Shown here one piece after another: positions 20,376 to 33,900 of a DNA stretch of 64,000 bases (its first letter is position 1; the number at the start of each line of letters is the position of its first letter). The notes beneath the pieces were generated by a model. It saw only the letters and a program-made list of their open reading frames with translations, was not told where the DNA came from and searched no databases. The position numbers were made by a program, and so were the translations under genes. This DNA is from Hirudo medicinalis. Taxonomy: Eukaryota > Annelida > Clitellata > Hirudinida > Hirudinidae. The stretch spans positions 221,775 to 285,774 of the forward strand of contig MPNW01000150.1 in the NCBI GenBank assembly GCA_011800805.1. The letters are read 5' to 3'.

Positions 20376-23300
20376 TCAATACGACGAAAGGAATGACTTC
20401 AATAGGGGTACATCCCTTTCCAACTGTTCAATGTTAAGCTTGATGCTCTCAAGGCTTTGTTTGATGTTTCGCTCGGCACCAGGAGCCACATGCTTTTTGA
20501 AGAAATCCTGATATTTAAGAAAAAGAAATTAAAAATGAAAGATCTATTAAATGCAAAAAGTACAAAATCATGAAACACTAAGTATGCAGCACAAGAAAAC
20601 TCTATTTTAATACCTCAACATCATGTGCCATCTCTGGAGTTGCAAAGTCCTCAGTAGTGTTCTAAAGATGTGAAGTAATTAAGAATTAGCCTTTTTGGAG
20701 CCTGTATTCAGTGCTAATTTAAGCTGAAATAGCTATATACCTTGATGAGGTGAGACAATAGATATCCACCTTGGTATCTATCAGAAAGTTCAGACCATCT
20801 GCTCTTCACAAAATTCCAAGCAAGTTCACGACCTTTCACTGATCCTGTAACACCCACAATGCCAAATATTGTATCTTGTGACCTAACTTCAGGCTGTGAG
20901 TGAAATATTTACAAGTAGTTCATCTCAAAATGACTAATATGAGCCAGATACATCCAAAACACTAATTCAAGTGAATAAACATACACCCATAGAAAACTCC
21001 AAAACTTTGTTAATGAGTTCAGGAGAGGTGACACATCCAAGAGATCTAAGGATTCTGACTTTCTCTTCTTGAAGATCTGTTGATCTGTATAGCTGCAATA
21101 ACATGATTTATAAGTGCATCTAAATTAAAAGCATATCATTTAGGACAATCAAATTACCTTTAATATGCATTCCATGTCCTTCTCAGTACCATGATATAAC
21201 ACAGTTCCATAAACCTGAGTTAAGAAGCATGAGCTTGAATTATATGCCAAAATTGAAAATGATAAAAAAAATACATTACAGCATTTCTCAAATCCCCAGA
21301 GAGTTTGTCTATTCCATCACAATGGTCCTTGAATCTCTTCCTAGCTTCTTGCACAACTTCAGGATCATCACATTTGCCTAGCCTGCTAATCACTAAGCTC
21401 CTGAGCATAGCTGCAAGGGGACCTGAAATAAACCCAAATCTTCAGTTAAGTAGATTCTAAATCAGGTAATGACATAAAAAAAAAGGCAATCTTAGTCTAC
21501 TGAAAAATAGCTGAGCAAAATCAATGCCACAAAAATAGGTTAGGTTCTTCAAAAGTGTGACCAACCCTCACTCTCGGATGCATCCCAGCCTATAGACTTC
21601 ATAACAGGAGTGAAAAGCTTTCTAAGGAATGACTTAAACTTATCATAACAATCTGTATATTGGTACAGCATTGAGAGGTTTGAGAGATTTGAATTCAAGT
21701 CAGTCCAGACAGTGTAATTTGTTTCATTTTCAAAGGATTCCACCACCTTCAGCACATCAGCGATGTTTGTCACTCCTCCACGAGACTTAAATCAAAATCG
21801 AAAAAATCAAATACAATATTGGTTCAAATTAAGCAATTAATTCCTAATAACTTACAAGAGCAAAGAGATCATTTTGCAGAGCCAATCTATCCCTTGGAGG
21901 CAGGGTCTTGCTCTTGATCGAAGGCAGCAATTGGTGTAACATATCAGCAGAATAGTCAGTCCTATAGAAGCCAATTCCTCCAACATTCAACTAAAAAATA
22001 GTTCACCTTAAGCAGGTACAATAAATAAATTTAATTTAAAGGTACTAACTTTTATCCATTCATCAGACTTTATGTCATTTAATGTAACAACAGTTTGTTT
22101 TTTATCAAAGACAAATTTGTGAATGACAGCAGTGGGGTTTGAAGCAGAGCATATTGAAATTGGGACCATCCACACATGTCCAGATGCTGTTTAACATTAA
22201 CATAAACATAAAATTTCTGACAAGAATATATGCATAATTGGTATGCAAGTTAGCTCAGAGGGTTACATTCCTACTTATGACAGTAGTTGTAATGTGTCAT
22301 GTTTGCAAGTGATTGAAGTGGTTGGCAAAAACCACCTCTGATGCTATCCATAAGTCAATATACAAATGAAGTACAAAATTAAGACTACCTTCTTTTGAAC
22401 CATCTGCAACAAATCTTTCTTGCTTCAAAGTGATGGTCCTTGATGTACCATGAACTTGCTGGCTCACCTATTATACCAACAGAAAATATCTATGGAAAGT
22501 GCATGGTAATACAAAAACATAACATTAAAAATGTTTCATAAACTGTCATCACAATGTACCTGAATGACTGGGTAGCCCATCTGTTTGGTCCAAGTTGTCA
22601 TTATCTCACTTATTGGCTTTCCACTGGCCTCAGCAAGAGCAGCCCACAAATCTTCAGTGAAAGTGTTCTTGTACTTGTGTCTAGTCAAGTATAGGTTCAT
22701 ACCTTTGCGGTAGTCCTTGAAATGATAATGAACCATAAATACCAGTAAAAATTTTTAAAAAGTGCAAACAAAATTTGCTAACACTATCTCCTATGTAGTC
22801 ATGAAGCATCCTGATGACTGAGGCTCCCTTGCAATAGGAGATTGAATCGAATATTTCATCAATCTCAGACGGATGACCAACAGCAACCTGCCATTAAATT
22901 AATAGTTGTAGTGATGCAATGCAATCATAAATGTAGTGACATTTAAATTTTGAGTGCAATGCATGGTGATTCACATGCCTTGCCAACAAATTGAAATAAT
23001 TCACTCTTGCCTCAATTGGGTGACTATTTTTAAGGGCGTCGAGGTTAAGAGCTTCGCTAAAATCAGAACTGGCGAATTGGGTCCAAATGTCAAACTCAGG
23101 GAAACAGTGATCCACACACAGATACTCAATCCATGAAGCAAATCCCTCATTTAGCCACAAGTGGGTCCACCATTCCTGTGTCAGAGATATATTCCATTTA
23201 TAAGAATAGATCATGAGACAGCAACAATATATCAGTTGTAAGAATATATAAATTTCATATTTTTAGCTTAAAATTGTAAAATTCTACTATTTGTAACTAT

Positions 23301-25021
23301 TTAGTGATAACAACTGTATCGAATTGTTGCATTCTTGTGTTCAACAATAAGAAACAATCAAATTGTCATCCTTGCAACTAGCTTGTATTGCTAATGACAC
23401 CTTGCAGAATAGACATTATGTATAATTCTGATACTAACAAATACATAACACCGTATAGATATAGCCATCCCAATCATAACAGTGGAAGCTACAATCCAGC
23501 ATTACAGAATGTCCATCAGTTAGCAATTAAAAAGCAATCACTGAAAGACCAAAACAAACCTACATCCTATAAAAAGCACTAACCATAGTGACAAGATTTC
23601 CAAACCACTGATGCGCAATTTCATGGCCAACCACTAGTGCAACACGTTGCTTAGTTGCAGTACTTGAATTTGATTCATCAATGAGAAGAGCCGTTTCTCT
23701 GTATGTCACCAAGCCCCAGTTCTCCATTGCCCCTGTACATTTACAAAATTGCAAATACTCATTTATGCCACACATGGAAATCTATACGAACTAACCTGCT
23801 GCAAAGTCAGCAATGGCAATCAAGTCCATTTTTGGAAGAGGATAAGCCACATTAAAATAGCCTTTGTAAAAGGGTAAGGTCTTTGTGGCCACCTTTCAAA
23901 ATAAAAAATGCACAATATTTATGATGTATTCATCAAGCCACTAGCTGTTAAAGAAACCAACACTGAGAGCAAAGAGTCCCTGTTCTTTTTTGCCTAAAGG
24001 AGTGTACACTCTCACAAGCACACCATCTGAATCTTTGGCTTCTACAAAATCATATTCACCAACAACAAATGCCACCAAGTAGGTGGACATGATGGGGCTT
24101 CTATCAAAAGATAACACTTTCAACTCAGGATCAGTTTCATGGACACTTTCCTTTTTCACAGGCTATAAAATATAATGGTAGTTCAAAGCAACCGTTCAAC
24201 TAAAAGTATAATAAACTGATAGAAGAATAACTTGCCATGTTGGAGAGAGCAACTCTGTCTTTTGGAACCACAAGAGTGATATCGAATGTTGCTTTTATAG
24301 CTGGTTCATCCCAACAAGGAAATGCTTGCCTGGCATCTGTTGGCTGTTAAAAACAAAACAAAATAAAGAAGCATTTAATAAGTAATCAACAACATTTCAC
24401 TCCACAAAAATACAACTTCAAATTGTGTAACAGCAGCATATTTCTCTTCACCAGATGGTGAGGTGTACTTGCTCCTATAAAATCCTTTCAATTTATCATT
24501 TAGCTGTCCCTTGAAATCAAGATAAAGAGTTCCTGCTCCAACCTGTTTGAGGTAAAAATCAACTTATCAATCAGCTTACAATGAACTCAATATGGGGACT
24601 AGTACATGCCTGCAACTCTTCTGGAAATGTCAGAGTAACAGTCTCATCATCTTTCGAATATCCGACATGTATCTGGCTATCAAAAGCTTCAACAAAAATA
24701 AGCAAATTAGTTTTTTGATAAATAATATCAAGCTGTGATAAAGGTACCTTGAGAAGTAGATCTGAATTTAACAGATGAAATGTCAATTTCTATGCTATTC
24801 AAAACCACGCTTTTGGTCGCTTGATGGGTCTAAAAATCATATTTAAACATATAGATCCTCACATATAGATCAATTTATTGGGAATTATTTGCTATTACCT
24901 CAACAGATATCTCTGCTGAACCATCAAAAGTAAATTTGTTCAGATCTGGTTTAAATTTAAGAGCATAATTTATAGGCAAAACATTCTTTGGCAAGCGATG
25001 AAATTCATTCTTGTTTGCCAT
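20376..25021 (-). CDS. NPEPPS: NPEPPS, puromycin-sensitive aminopeptidase (M1 family)
   Basis: Twenty-one exons with continuous phase give 866 residues, close to human NPEPPS without its leader. The exons run from 24899-25021 down to 20376-20507. The GAMEN motif is at residue 272, the zinc site HEIAH at 308-312, and the second zinc ligand in WLNEGFAS (E331). The catalytic tyrosine lies in [13 protein letters not shown]-type M1 C-terminal helices follow. The enzyme removes N-terminal residues from peptides in the cytosol, including proteasome products. Three introns begin with GC instead of GT (after 24610, 24236 and 23011 on the minus strand); each was chosen because it alone keeps the family alignment. 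The start [11 protein letters not shown] at 25021 corresponds to the inner human methionine. An in-frame ATG at 25129 would add a basic, hydrophobic leader of 36 residues. It is convergent with the TNFR-like gene and divergent from LSM7. Confidence 0.96.
22236..22350 (+). repeat. Possible tRNA-derived SINE relic
   Basis: The run GTTAGCTCAGAGGGTTA (22249-22265) looks like a tRNA A-box. A good B-box (GGTTCGANNCC) is not found downstream, only GTTGTAATGTGTCATG. The fragment lies in intron 12 of NPEPPS. Weak call. Confidence 0.25.
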
Positions 25022-26140
25022 TTTTGATTTTATCAGTGAGAAGCCAAAATAACGCCTAAAACTATCCACGGCAAAAAACCTTGACGGAGACAAGCCTATG
25101 CACGGAAGTCGCCTGCAAACAAAAATCATGATCAATTTCCTAGCGGCGTACAACTGGATCTTTAATACATAGTAATATTTTTTCTATAATCTTTATTTTG
25201 GTAAAATTTAGAAAAAAACTTCAAAAATAGAATTAAAAGTTATCATTAACATCATCCAGTAATTACGTTTGAAAATTTAAACATAGTAAATAACAATATA
25301 TATTGCTAAATATATATGCAATCAATATATTGCTTTGAATATTTTATTTTCTGCTTGCAATTTTGAGTTAGAAACATTTCCACAAACATGCATGTCATTA
25401 AAATGAATAACTTCAGAAAAAGCATTCATAGCAACATATTTATTGAATTTGCAGTTTTGATTGGTTTATTATTTATTTTTATTGATGTAGTCATGACAGT
25501 CAGGAAAATTCAAAAGTCTTCTGCATAGCACCCATGTTCCGAGTAATCAAGAAATAGACGATTATTAAAAATGTATAAAAACAATTTTTAAATGAATTTC
25601 TTGAAATACTCAAGCTAAGTATACCTATTGTGTTTGCGAAATGTCGCGCATGGAAAAAGTTAATATGATTAACATATATGAAATAAATAAAAATAATTGT
25701 TAAAATAGCAATATTATTAAATCTATATAAATAAAAATGAACTTTTGTCTACATATTTGTGCATTTTCCATATAACTAGCTCTTGAAAGATTCTCAATTT
25801 AAAAAGCAATAAAATAAAATTAATTTATAAAATTTTTATTTCAAATCTAAAAAATAAAAATGAATGTTTGTGAGTTCGATTGTTTTGATTGTAAAATTAA
25901 ACTTATTAGAATCGTGTACTTTCTCTTTTCTTTCTTTTCCATTTAACCAGACTTAGGTACACTAGTTATTAATATATTGTAAAATATTAATATTTTGATA
26001 TTTTAATATTTAATTTATTTAAAATATTTTTAAGACTTTACAGCTTCACTTTTAATTGAACATACTAACTTTTAAATATTGATTAGGCGATATTAGTTTT
26101 AGTGGCGGGTTAATTTTTTTATTTTACATCGGTATTCAAC
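25022..26140. other. Divergent intergenic NPEPPS / LSM7
   Basis: 1.1 kb of AT-rich DNA between divergent genes. An AG preceded by a pyrimidine tract at about 25113 (minus strand, TTTTTGTTTGCAG) suggests that NPEPPS has an upstream 5' exon that I could not locate. No other gene is seen. Confidence 0.55.
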
Positions 26141-26967
26141 ATGTCTCAGGTACATTTAAAGTAAATACATTTTGAACATGAAAAAGTCCTAATCGCTTAA
26201 AGATTTGGGTTTTTCAGTTACTTCAAATCGCCATATTCTGGTCGATGCCCTACGCGCAATTATCAAATCTTATTACATTAAGTTTTCAACATTTTGCAAT
26301 CGCCCTTAATTTAATTAAAAACTATTTGTTAGTTTATAATTTAGTAATTTTATTTTGGTTAAAGCGTGCAGATACAAAGTTCGAATAATTTCAAGCCAGT
26401 GACTTGTAATTTTTAACGTCATTAAAATCACTCTTAATCGTACGCTTAACAGAAGATTTCTGTTTTATGACACATTTTATACCTAAGATTGGTAAGTATT
26501 CCACTCATTCATCCAGCAAACTGATAAAGACAAGGACAAGAAGAAGAAAGAATCCATTCTTGATTTAAATAAGTACTTGGACAAGTCAATCAGGGTCAAG
26601 TTTGCTGGAGGAAGGGAAGGTAATATAAAAATCACTGCCATTTATCATTCAGTTATATACATACAGTAACTACCACCTTATTCCAGCCAGCGGCACCCTC
26701 AAAGGTTATGATCCACTGCTTAACCTGGTCTTAGATGGTACTGTGGAGCATGTTCGAGGTTAGCCATACATACTTTAACATGTTAAAAGCCTTTTCACTT
26801 AATGGATTTTCTGAAATTACATCTTAGATCCTGATGACCCATTCAAGGTAACAGAGGACACAAGACCACTGGGACTGGTAGTCTGCAGAGGCACTTCAGT
26901 TGTTCTCATATGCCCAGTTGATGGAATGGAGGCAATTGCAAATCCTTTCATCCAACAAGATGTTTAG
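26141..26967 (+). CDS. LSM7: LSM7, U6 snRNA-associated Sm-like protein
   Basis: Four exons (26141-26149, 26517-26619, 26687-26758, 26828-26967) give 107 residues. Exon 1 encodes only Met-Ser-Gln. A lysine-rich leader (DKDKKKKESILDL) is followed by Sm motif 1 (KYLDKSIRVKFAGGREASGT, LKGYDPLLNLVLD) and Sm motif 2 (LGLVVCRGTSVVLICP). The length is close to human LSM7 (103 aa). LSM7 is part of the LSM2-8 ring that binds the U6 snRNA 3' end for splicing and of the LSM1-7 ring for mRNA decay. One donor is GTTAGC. It is convergent with the TRIM24/33 homologue, about 470 bp away. Confidence 0.96.
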
Positions 26968-27438
26968 GCTTCTATTGTAACAGCTTTAATTTTGTTAAAA
27001 AGAATTAATAACAAGTTGTTTTGTTTATTGTAAGAAGACTTGAGATATTAGCATAGAATTTTCGAACGGCAATCTATCATAATACAGAAATGTAAACATT
27101 ACATGGAAATAAAAATAATTAATATCAAATTGGTTTCTTACATAAAACACTGGCTGCAAAATTCCAAATAGGGAACTTAGAAGATGTTGAAATTTGATTA
27201 GCAATAGCAATGGGCTTATTGCAGTCTGAAATTGTTCAAGTCGGTTGAGTTCTTGAACGCTCAGTAGCACAAACAATGAAATGCAATTTCAAAATGCAGA
27301 AACTCTAATTAATTTAGAAAATTACAAAAACTAAGTCTAAACATGAAATTTGGTTTAAATTCAGCTGAAATTCTCAAAGCCTCCTTGCTGGGTGCTGGCA
27401 ATGGTTGCAGTTGAATGCATAGCTGGACCGGATGGAAC

Positions 27439-30400
27439 TTACACGGATGCTGCCGTGTCTCGGCCTCCGTCGTTGACGCGATCCTCTTCACCAGCACTCA
27501 TGCAGAGTTTATCAGATAGGTTGGACTTCTTTCTCTTGATGTCTGTGGCTGATGCATTCCCCTCTGACAGCAGCTCTTCAAGGTTGATGTAGGGCAGTAG
27601 TACAGAACACCGTTTTCTGAATTTTCCCTCTAGTGTTCTCCCAGCTCTGCCAACATCTGAGTCTTCCTGTAACCATAGAAATATTTATTAATGTACATTC
27701 AAACAATTTAAATAGAGCATAACTGGGACCAACAGGATTATAGGTTGCACAATTTGAGAACACCAGAAGAACATCTTTGATGAAGCTTTCTACAGTCTGG
27801 TATTTATCAAAGTGATTCTTGACCAGTTTGATGCGAATGGTTTTGAAATCCATAGGATGAGAAATGATCTTGTGATAGTTGGGTACCTGGATTTTTTTAA
27901 CCAAAGTTCAATAACTAAAATCACCAACCCTGCACATAATTTGTGCAGCATTTTCTGAGTGTATGCAAATAAATAGAAGAGATTAATACTGTTAGATTAT
28001 GTATATTATATAAAATTATTAATTATAAAAATGTTGAACCAACTGCTTTGCTGACTGGATCATGGAAAGGAGCACTTTCACATTCACAAAACAATTCCAT
28101 CAAAAGTCTTTCACAGACCTGCACAGAGAAATAATTACAATGAAATGTCTGAATTCTGAAAAATGCAGATGTATTAAATTTGTAAATGTTCCGCAAGTAA
28201 AACAAGTAAGTAGATAGTATAGAAGAAATTAAAGCCTTGATCTTTCAGTTAAACCAAGCTCACTGTTTGCATGATCAATAAGATTTTTTAAATTTTTTTA
28301 AGCCAATCTTTTGAGTGCCTTTTGAATTCAATCAGGAAGTGGAGGCACTTTTTAATCTCTCTAACATTTACATAGTGCCCCTATTTAATGGTGCTCCCTG
28401 GCAGTGCAGGCTGGGTTGTGAATACGAATGCTGCCATTACCGCCACATGCAGCAACGCAACCCGTTCGGCCAACCTGCATGCAACAATAACATGGTTTTG
28501 TCCGATGACAAATATTCAGTAATCATTCAATTTTCTTCAGAGAGTCATATCTTTCTTAAAGTTATATCTGAATTCTTTCCACCAATTTTAAAAGTAAAAT
28601 TTAGAATATATCGTCTTCAGAAAGCTTAGTGATAGAATTAGCAAAGCACACTCACCAATCTTTCCTTCGGTGTCATATCAATTTTGTGGTATCTTTTTTT
28701 CCCCGTTACTTCCTCATCTGGAGCTTCTAATCTCAGAAGATCATCACTTGTACACATCCCACAAAACCATTTATCCCTGGCAAAATAACAAAGTTACAGC
28801 ATCAACAGAAGGAGAAAATTTATTTGAAAGCACATTCAATTAAAAATAGGTCAAGAGTACAGTGATTCGGGAATTCCAGAAATTTCCGAGACGTGACATT
28901 GCAAGTGGAAGACCCTCGGACATCCATCGCAGCACAGCAACTCCCCGCCATTGGCACAAACTGCACAATAGTCATCACTGGGATCACCTCTAACAGTTGA
29001 TGACATGAGGCAAGAAGAATCATCTAAACATTCAAAGTAGAATTCACTGATTATTAATCTATTCAATTAATCCACTAATATTAATATATAATAAAACTCA
29101 CCACTGCTGAGACTCATGTTTTTGTCTAATGCCGAGTCAGATTCAATTGGCAATTCATTCTGAGGAAGTTTTACATTGCTTGGGAGATTTTTGGACGCAC
29201 CGTCGTTTCCATTAGCAACACTACTGTTGCTTGCAATAGCTAGGACATCATCGCTGGAACCCCAATTATCAAACATAGACTGAAAGATGCTGGCATCAAA
29301 GTTGCTATGTTCAAATGTGGTCGATTCAATTCTCGGGGTTGGTGAACGACTATTCAGTATAGACGAGGCCTGCAAACATGAAGTTAAGATCGCAATTGTT
29401 TTAGTGGAGAACCTGTTGATTTTCTCACCAATTTTTGGTAATTATTGGGCGTTATAGAACATTATTTAATTCTGCCAGTATTGCACTTGTGTACAACAAA
29501 TCTAAGGCAATTAATCATACCCCATCGTTCAAGGGAGTGCATTTCTGATTTTCTTGTTTGACAATGGCTGGGAACATTGATTGGTCATTCATATATTTCT
29601 GAATGTCTGACCTTTGAAATAAAAAAACAACAATGTGAAATTGATGTCATAAGAACATAGATCCATAAATAATTTATTTTAAGTAGTGATGAGTTCTTAA
29701 ACATTCGAGTCGCCTATTTTTCAAAAATAAATTTTCATGATCAAATAAAAAATTAAACTCAATTGAACCTGCTCTGCTCCAGATTTGAATTAGGAGTCAT
29801 TTGATTCTGAATCAACTTGGTCAGATCATGCAAACCTAGAAAAGCACAAAGTTCTCATTGGCAACAATAAATCACAAGGTTAGTGGCTAACGTATTTAAG
29901 AACCTTGAATGGAATTCGGAGATGTGATGTGATCGGGATTTTTAGGCTCAATGATTATGGGCCTTGTTGACGTCATGACCATTTGTTGTTGTTGCTGGTG
30001 CTGTTTTTGTTGTTGCTGGTGTTGGTGTTTAATTCTCCTCATGCGCTCTTCCTGCAAGAGGCTGAGGCTGATGAGCTGCTGACTAGATTGTGAGTGATGT
30101 GGATGAAGGTGAGAGTATCCAGGGGGATAAATGTAGCCATTGTTCGGTGCCTGTTGCTGTGGTGAGAAATAATATTAATTCTTTATTAAAGTGAATAAGT
30201 TTAAATCCAAACAAAATTCTACATTCAAATGTAGTTATCAATCAGTACTAGATTCAAAACTAGTTTAATCTCTTTCAAAAACAACACAAATATGCATCTT
30301 CAACAGGAGAACATTACAACAAGAGTAACAATTGAGCAAGTGTTAGCATTGCAAGACTGAATGCAAGGAGACAAGAAATGTTAACCAGAGGTGGTTGTTG

Positions 30401-30923
30401 CTGTAGTTGTTGAGGAGGATAGAAAGTTCCTGACACTGATCTTGGCTGTCTTTTGGACATGTTTGAACTAGAGATGCTTGCTGACTGGTTTGGCATGAGG
30501 CAATGTCTGTTGTCTGAAGGCAGCATATTGTTGCCATTGTTCGTGCCAAAGCCTACAATATTTTGATGATAGTGATGTCAAACTCTATCAACAACAACTG
30601 ATAGCATAACACAATATAAGAGTAAAAGAATGATGTTTATGAAGGTAATTCAATTAGAAGCTTAATTTATATTTATTCATTATTAATGTTATTTTGTGAT
30701 CCATACATTTTGTTTAGACGAAATATTGCATTTCGACAGCCGACTATTAAAACACAGCCTCCAGCTTCTGTCTGCTGCTCTTATCTAACAGGAGAGCATA
30801 AAGTGTTTGATAGACAACACATTTAAATTGCAAACATTAACAAAGGCACATTAAAGCAACGTGTACACCTAGAAGCGAGAAATGGAAAGCTACCAAACAG
30901 ACTGAGCATTTGAAGTTGTTGTT

Positions 30924-30954
<31 letters not shown>

Positions 30955-33900
30955 TTGCTGTAGTTGATGCTGTTGGTTTCGTTGCATGTGATGGTGCCTT
31001 CTCTCTTCCGATTGCCTCTTCATCCACTGGTTCATGAATTTCTGATCTGATATGCTGACAGGAGAATTGAGGGACTGTTGGATCTGTTGCTGCTGAAGAG
31101 GAGGACCTGGATTGCTTCCAGCAAAAATTCCAGGAATGTTCATCTGAGGTAGACTGTTAGAGTTGACAATGGGTTCAGGACCGGAGCCAGAGATGTGGCT
31201 CCTGTTGAATGGAACCCCATCGACTGCTATGCATCCGAGGTTGGCTATGGCCGCAGATATGGCAACACTTTGACTGAACCTTAGATCTACGACATGATGA
31301 GGATTGGGTACCTCACACCTGGTCTTGAGGATGCTCTTTAGCCTGTTTGCAACCAAGTGGTAGGCATAAAGGAGTTGCATATCATCAACAGAACTCAGGA
31401 TGTGGTCGCCAAACAACAAGCAATACTCGAGGTTTTCAAAAAGGCAGCTGATCTCTGCATCTTTCTGAAGAAGTTGTCTTTTCTTGGCAAGGCAGATGGA
31501 CTGCAAGTCCCCAACCAGCTGCTTGCACTTGTGATTGATTTCAGAAATCAGAGACACGGCAAATGCTTTAATCTTTGGACACACATAAACTTAGATTAAA
31601 AACAAAATATTCCTAAAATTTCCATTAAAATTTTCTGTGTACCTCATTTATCACAAAGGTTTCCTTTTGACTGATTTCCTTGTTTCTCTTCTCAATCAAA
31701 TTTTTTGCATTGTCAATGTACAGTTGTTTTTCCTTAATTTTCAGCAACAGCGAGCCTAATACTTCACGGTATGAGGTGGCAGCCTCCTGTGTTGTTGTAA
31801 TTAGTAAGGTGAATTAATCATCCCACTTTGCAATAACATTATTTTTCAAATTCAAAACACTACCCAATACTCTCACCTGCAAGAACTGATATTTGTGATC
31901 CTTGTGTTCCAAAAGCTGACAGTCCCTACAAGTCATTTTGTGGCAAGTACAGCAATAAAGCTTCAACTGCTCCATAGGGTGGATCTGACACATGAAGGCT
32001 GGATGGACAGTCTTGTTGTCCACATGAATTGGACCATCCTCCAATCTCATCAGGGCAACTTCTTTGGCTTCAATGGTGTGATCCTTTGTTATCTAAAATA
32101 ATCCAGCAGTAAATGCTTTTCATCTTTTTTCAATTGTTGAAAATCAACTTTAGGAAATAAATTGAAGATAAACATAAAACTATCATCTTAAAACAATATT
32201 CAGTATCTGTCGACATCAAAGGCGAGCTTAGTACCTTGACACGTTTGTGAGCCTGAGTGCACTGATCGCACAACCACTCGGAGCACTCCATGCAAAAGAA
32301 AGAGGCAGGAACATTGTCCTCACATCCCATGCAAAACTTAAGCTTTTCCTCTATCTCTTTTTCCTCCCCATTGGTCACAATAGGATGTGGTTTTATGTCA
32401 AACAAGTTATCAATAAGACTTCCCAGATGCGTTACCACACTGCACTCCGGACATTTCACATAATGACCTGCAAGAAATTATGAAACCGTCATTTATCACT
32501 TTAAACTTTTTTTCTTTCAATTTTAAAATATAATTCAATAGGAACCATATCATGCATTATTATTATTTATATTATTATTGTTTGATTTTAATGGTCAAAC
32601 CATCTTTCAAGAAAGTTAATTGCATTAAGATTAAAATGGGCTCGTGTATAAATTAATTACAACACATAGACCGAATAATCAATTTTATCCTTAGAAGAGA
32701 ATAATTTTTTAAAGCCGAAAATAAAAAAAATTATAATTACAAAGAGTATAAGAAATTGAATTGGGCAGAAGCAAATGGAAGATAATAGATTATCTGCAAA
32801 TGGGAATTTCTTGCAACATAACTATTTTATAATTTTTCCAAGCCAAGCCAAAAAACAGCAACAATAACAGTAATGGTTCATATTATTCTGAATAATTAGC
32901 TGCTCTTGATAATGATGATGTTAAAATCTAACACATGAACTAACACTAACAAAAGCAAATATATATTTAAGATTTTACGAATCATCATACAAGGGGTGAA
33001 ATAAAAAAAAGCATAAAATGACATCAAGCAGAACTGCAGGCAACATTTCCACTTCTAAACAAATGGCAGGATTGATGATCTTATAACCCTGCACCTTAAA
33101 TTGCCCTAGGGGTAACATTAAACCAGCCACAGATCAAAGTTTTGATGCCATACAATATCTTTGACATTGAGAGAAATCAGATACCTACTAGAGTAAAAGC
33201 TTGCATGAGTCAAAGTGCTTGTAAACAATTTAGGGGCATCACAAAAAGCTGTGAAATGAGAAAATACATGAAATTAAAAAGAGATTAATTTAAATATTAT
33301 TATAAAAATAAAGTCATTACAATACATTTCTCACAAGGTACAAGCTTTAAGTCTAGTGGTGTTTTCAATTATTAATTTATTTATTTTATTATGAGATTTG
33401 CATTGACATGGAGTCAGTACATGCTAGTAGAAGAATATGTTTCCATTATGCTGACTATGCTTTGTGCCTACATACTTAAGTTACCATGGAAACAAATAAA
33501 AAAATGTCAATAGAATATTTATCAGGATAAGGCATATTTATGTATAGAAAAAAGATTTTGAAACAAATCTGTCTGGTTGTGAAAATAATCATTTTTCATA
33601 AAGTTTCCACTCCAAATCCAAAGTTATGATGCAAAAAATTATGTCATAGAAATTATAACTGAAATTCAGCCCATAGAATGCCACAAACAACAGAATTCTC
33701 AAGAACATAAGAAAATTCAATTAATAGCAAAAGCTGAAATAAAAGTGAGGATCCATAAAGTTTGCTCTAATTAATAATTCATGAGCCTCAATTATTTTGC
33801 ATTATAATTAGATGTAAGTTTCTTGATACTGTTTTAACAAGACTAATCTTCTGAGCTTCAAGAGATAATTGGATAATAAAAATCGATTAAGTATGCAGAC

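Noticed and set aside
22890..23010. Alternative GT donor at 23004 for the NPEPPS exon ending at 23011
   Set aside because: It would insert Ala-Arg into a conserved HPIEV segment; the GC donor restores the family sequence, so GC-AG is preferred.
28315..28629. 104-codon plus-strand ORF in a TIF1 intron
   Set aside because: It covers a dispersed repeat also found at 17506; the other copy is not open in the same frame.
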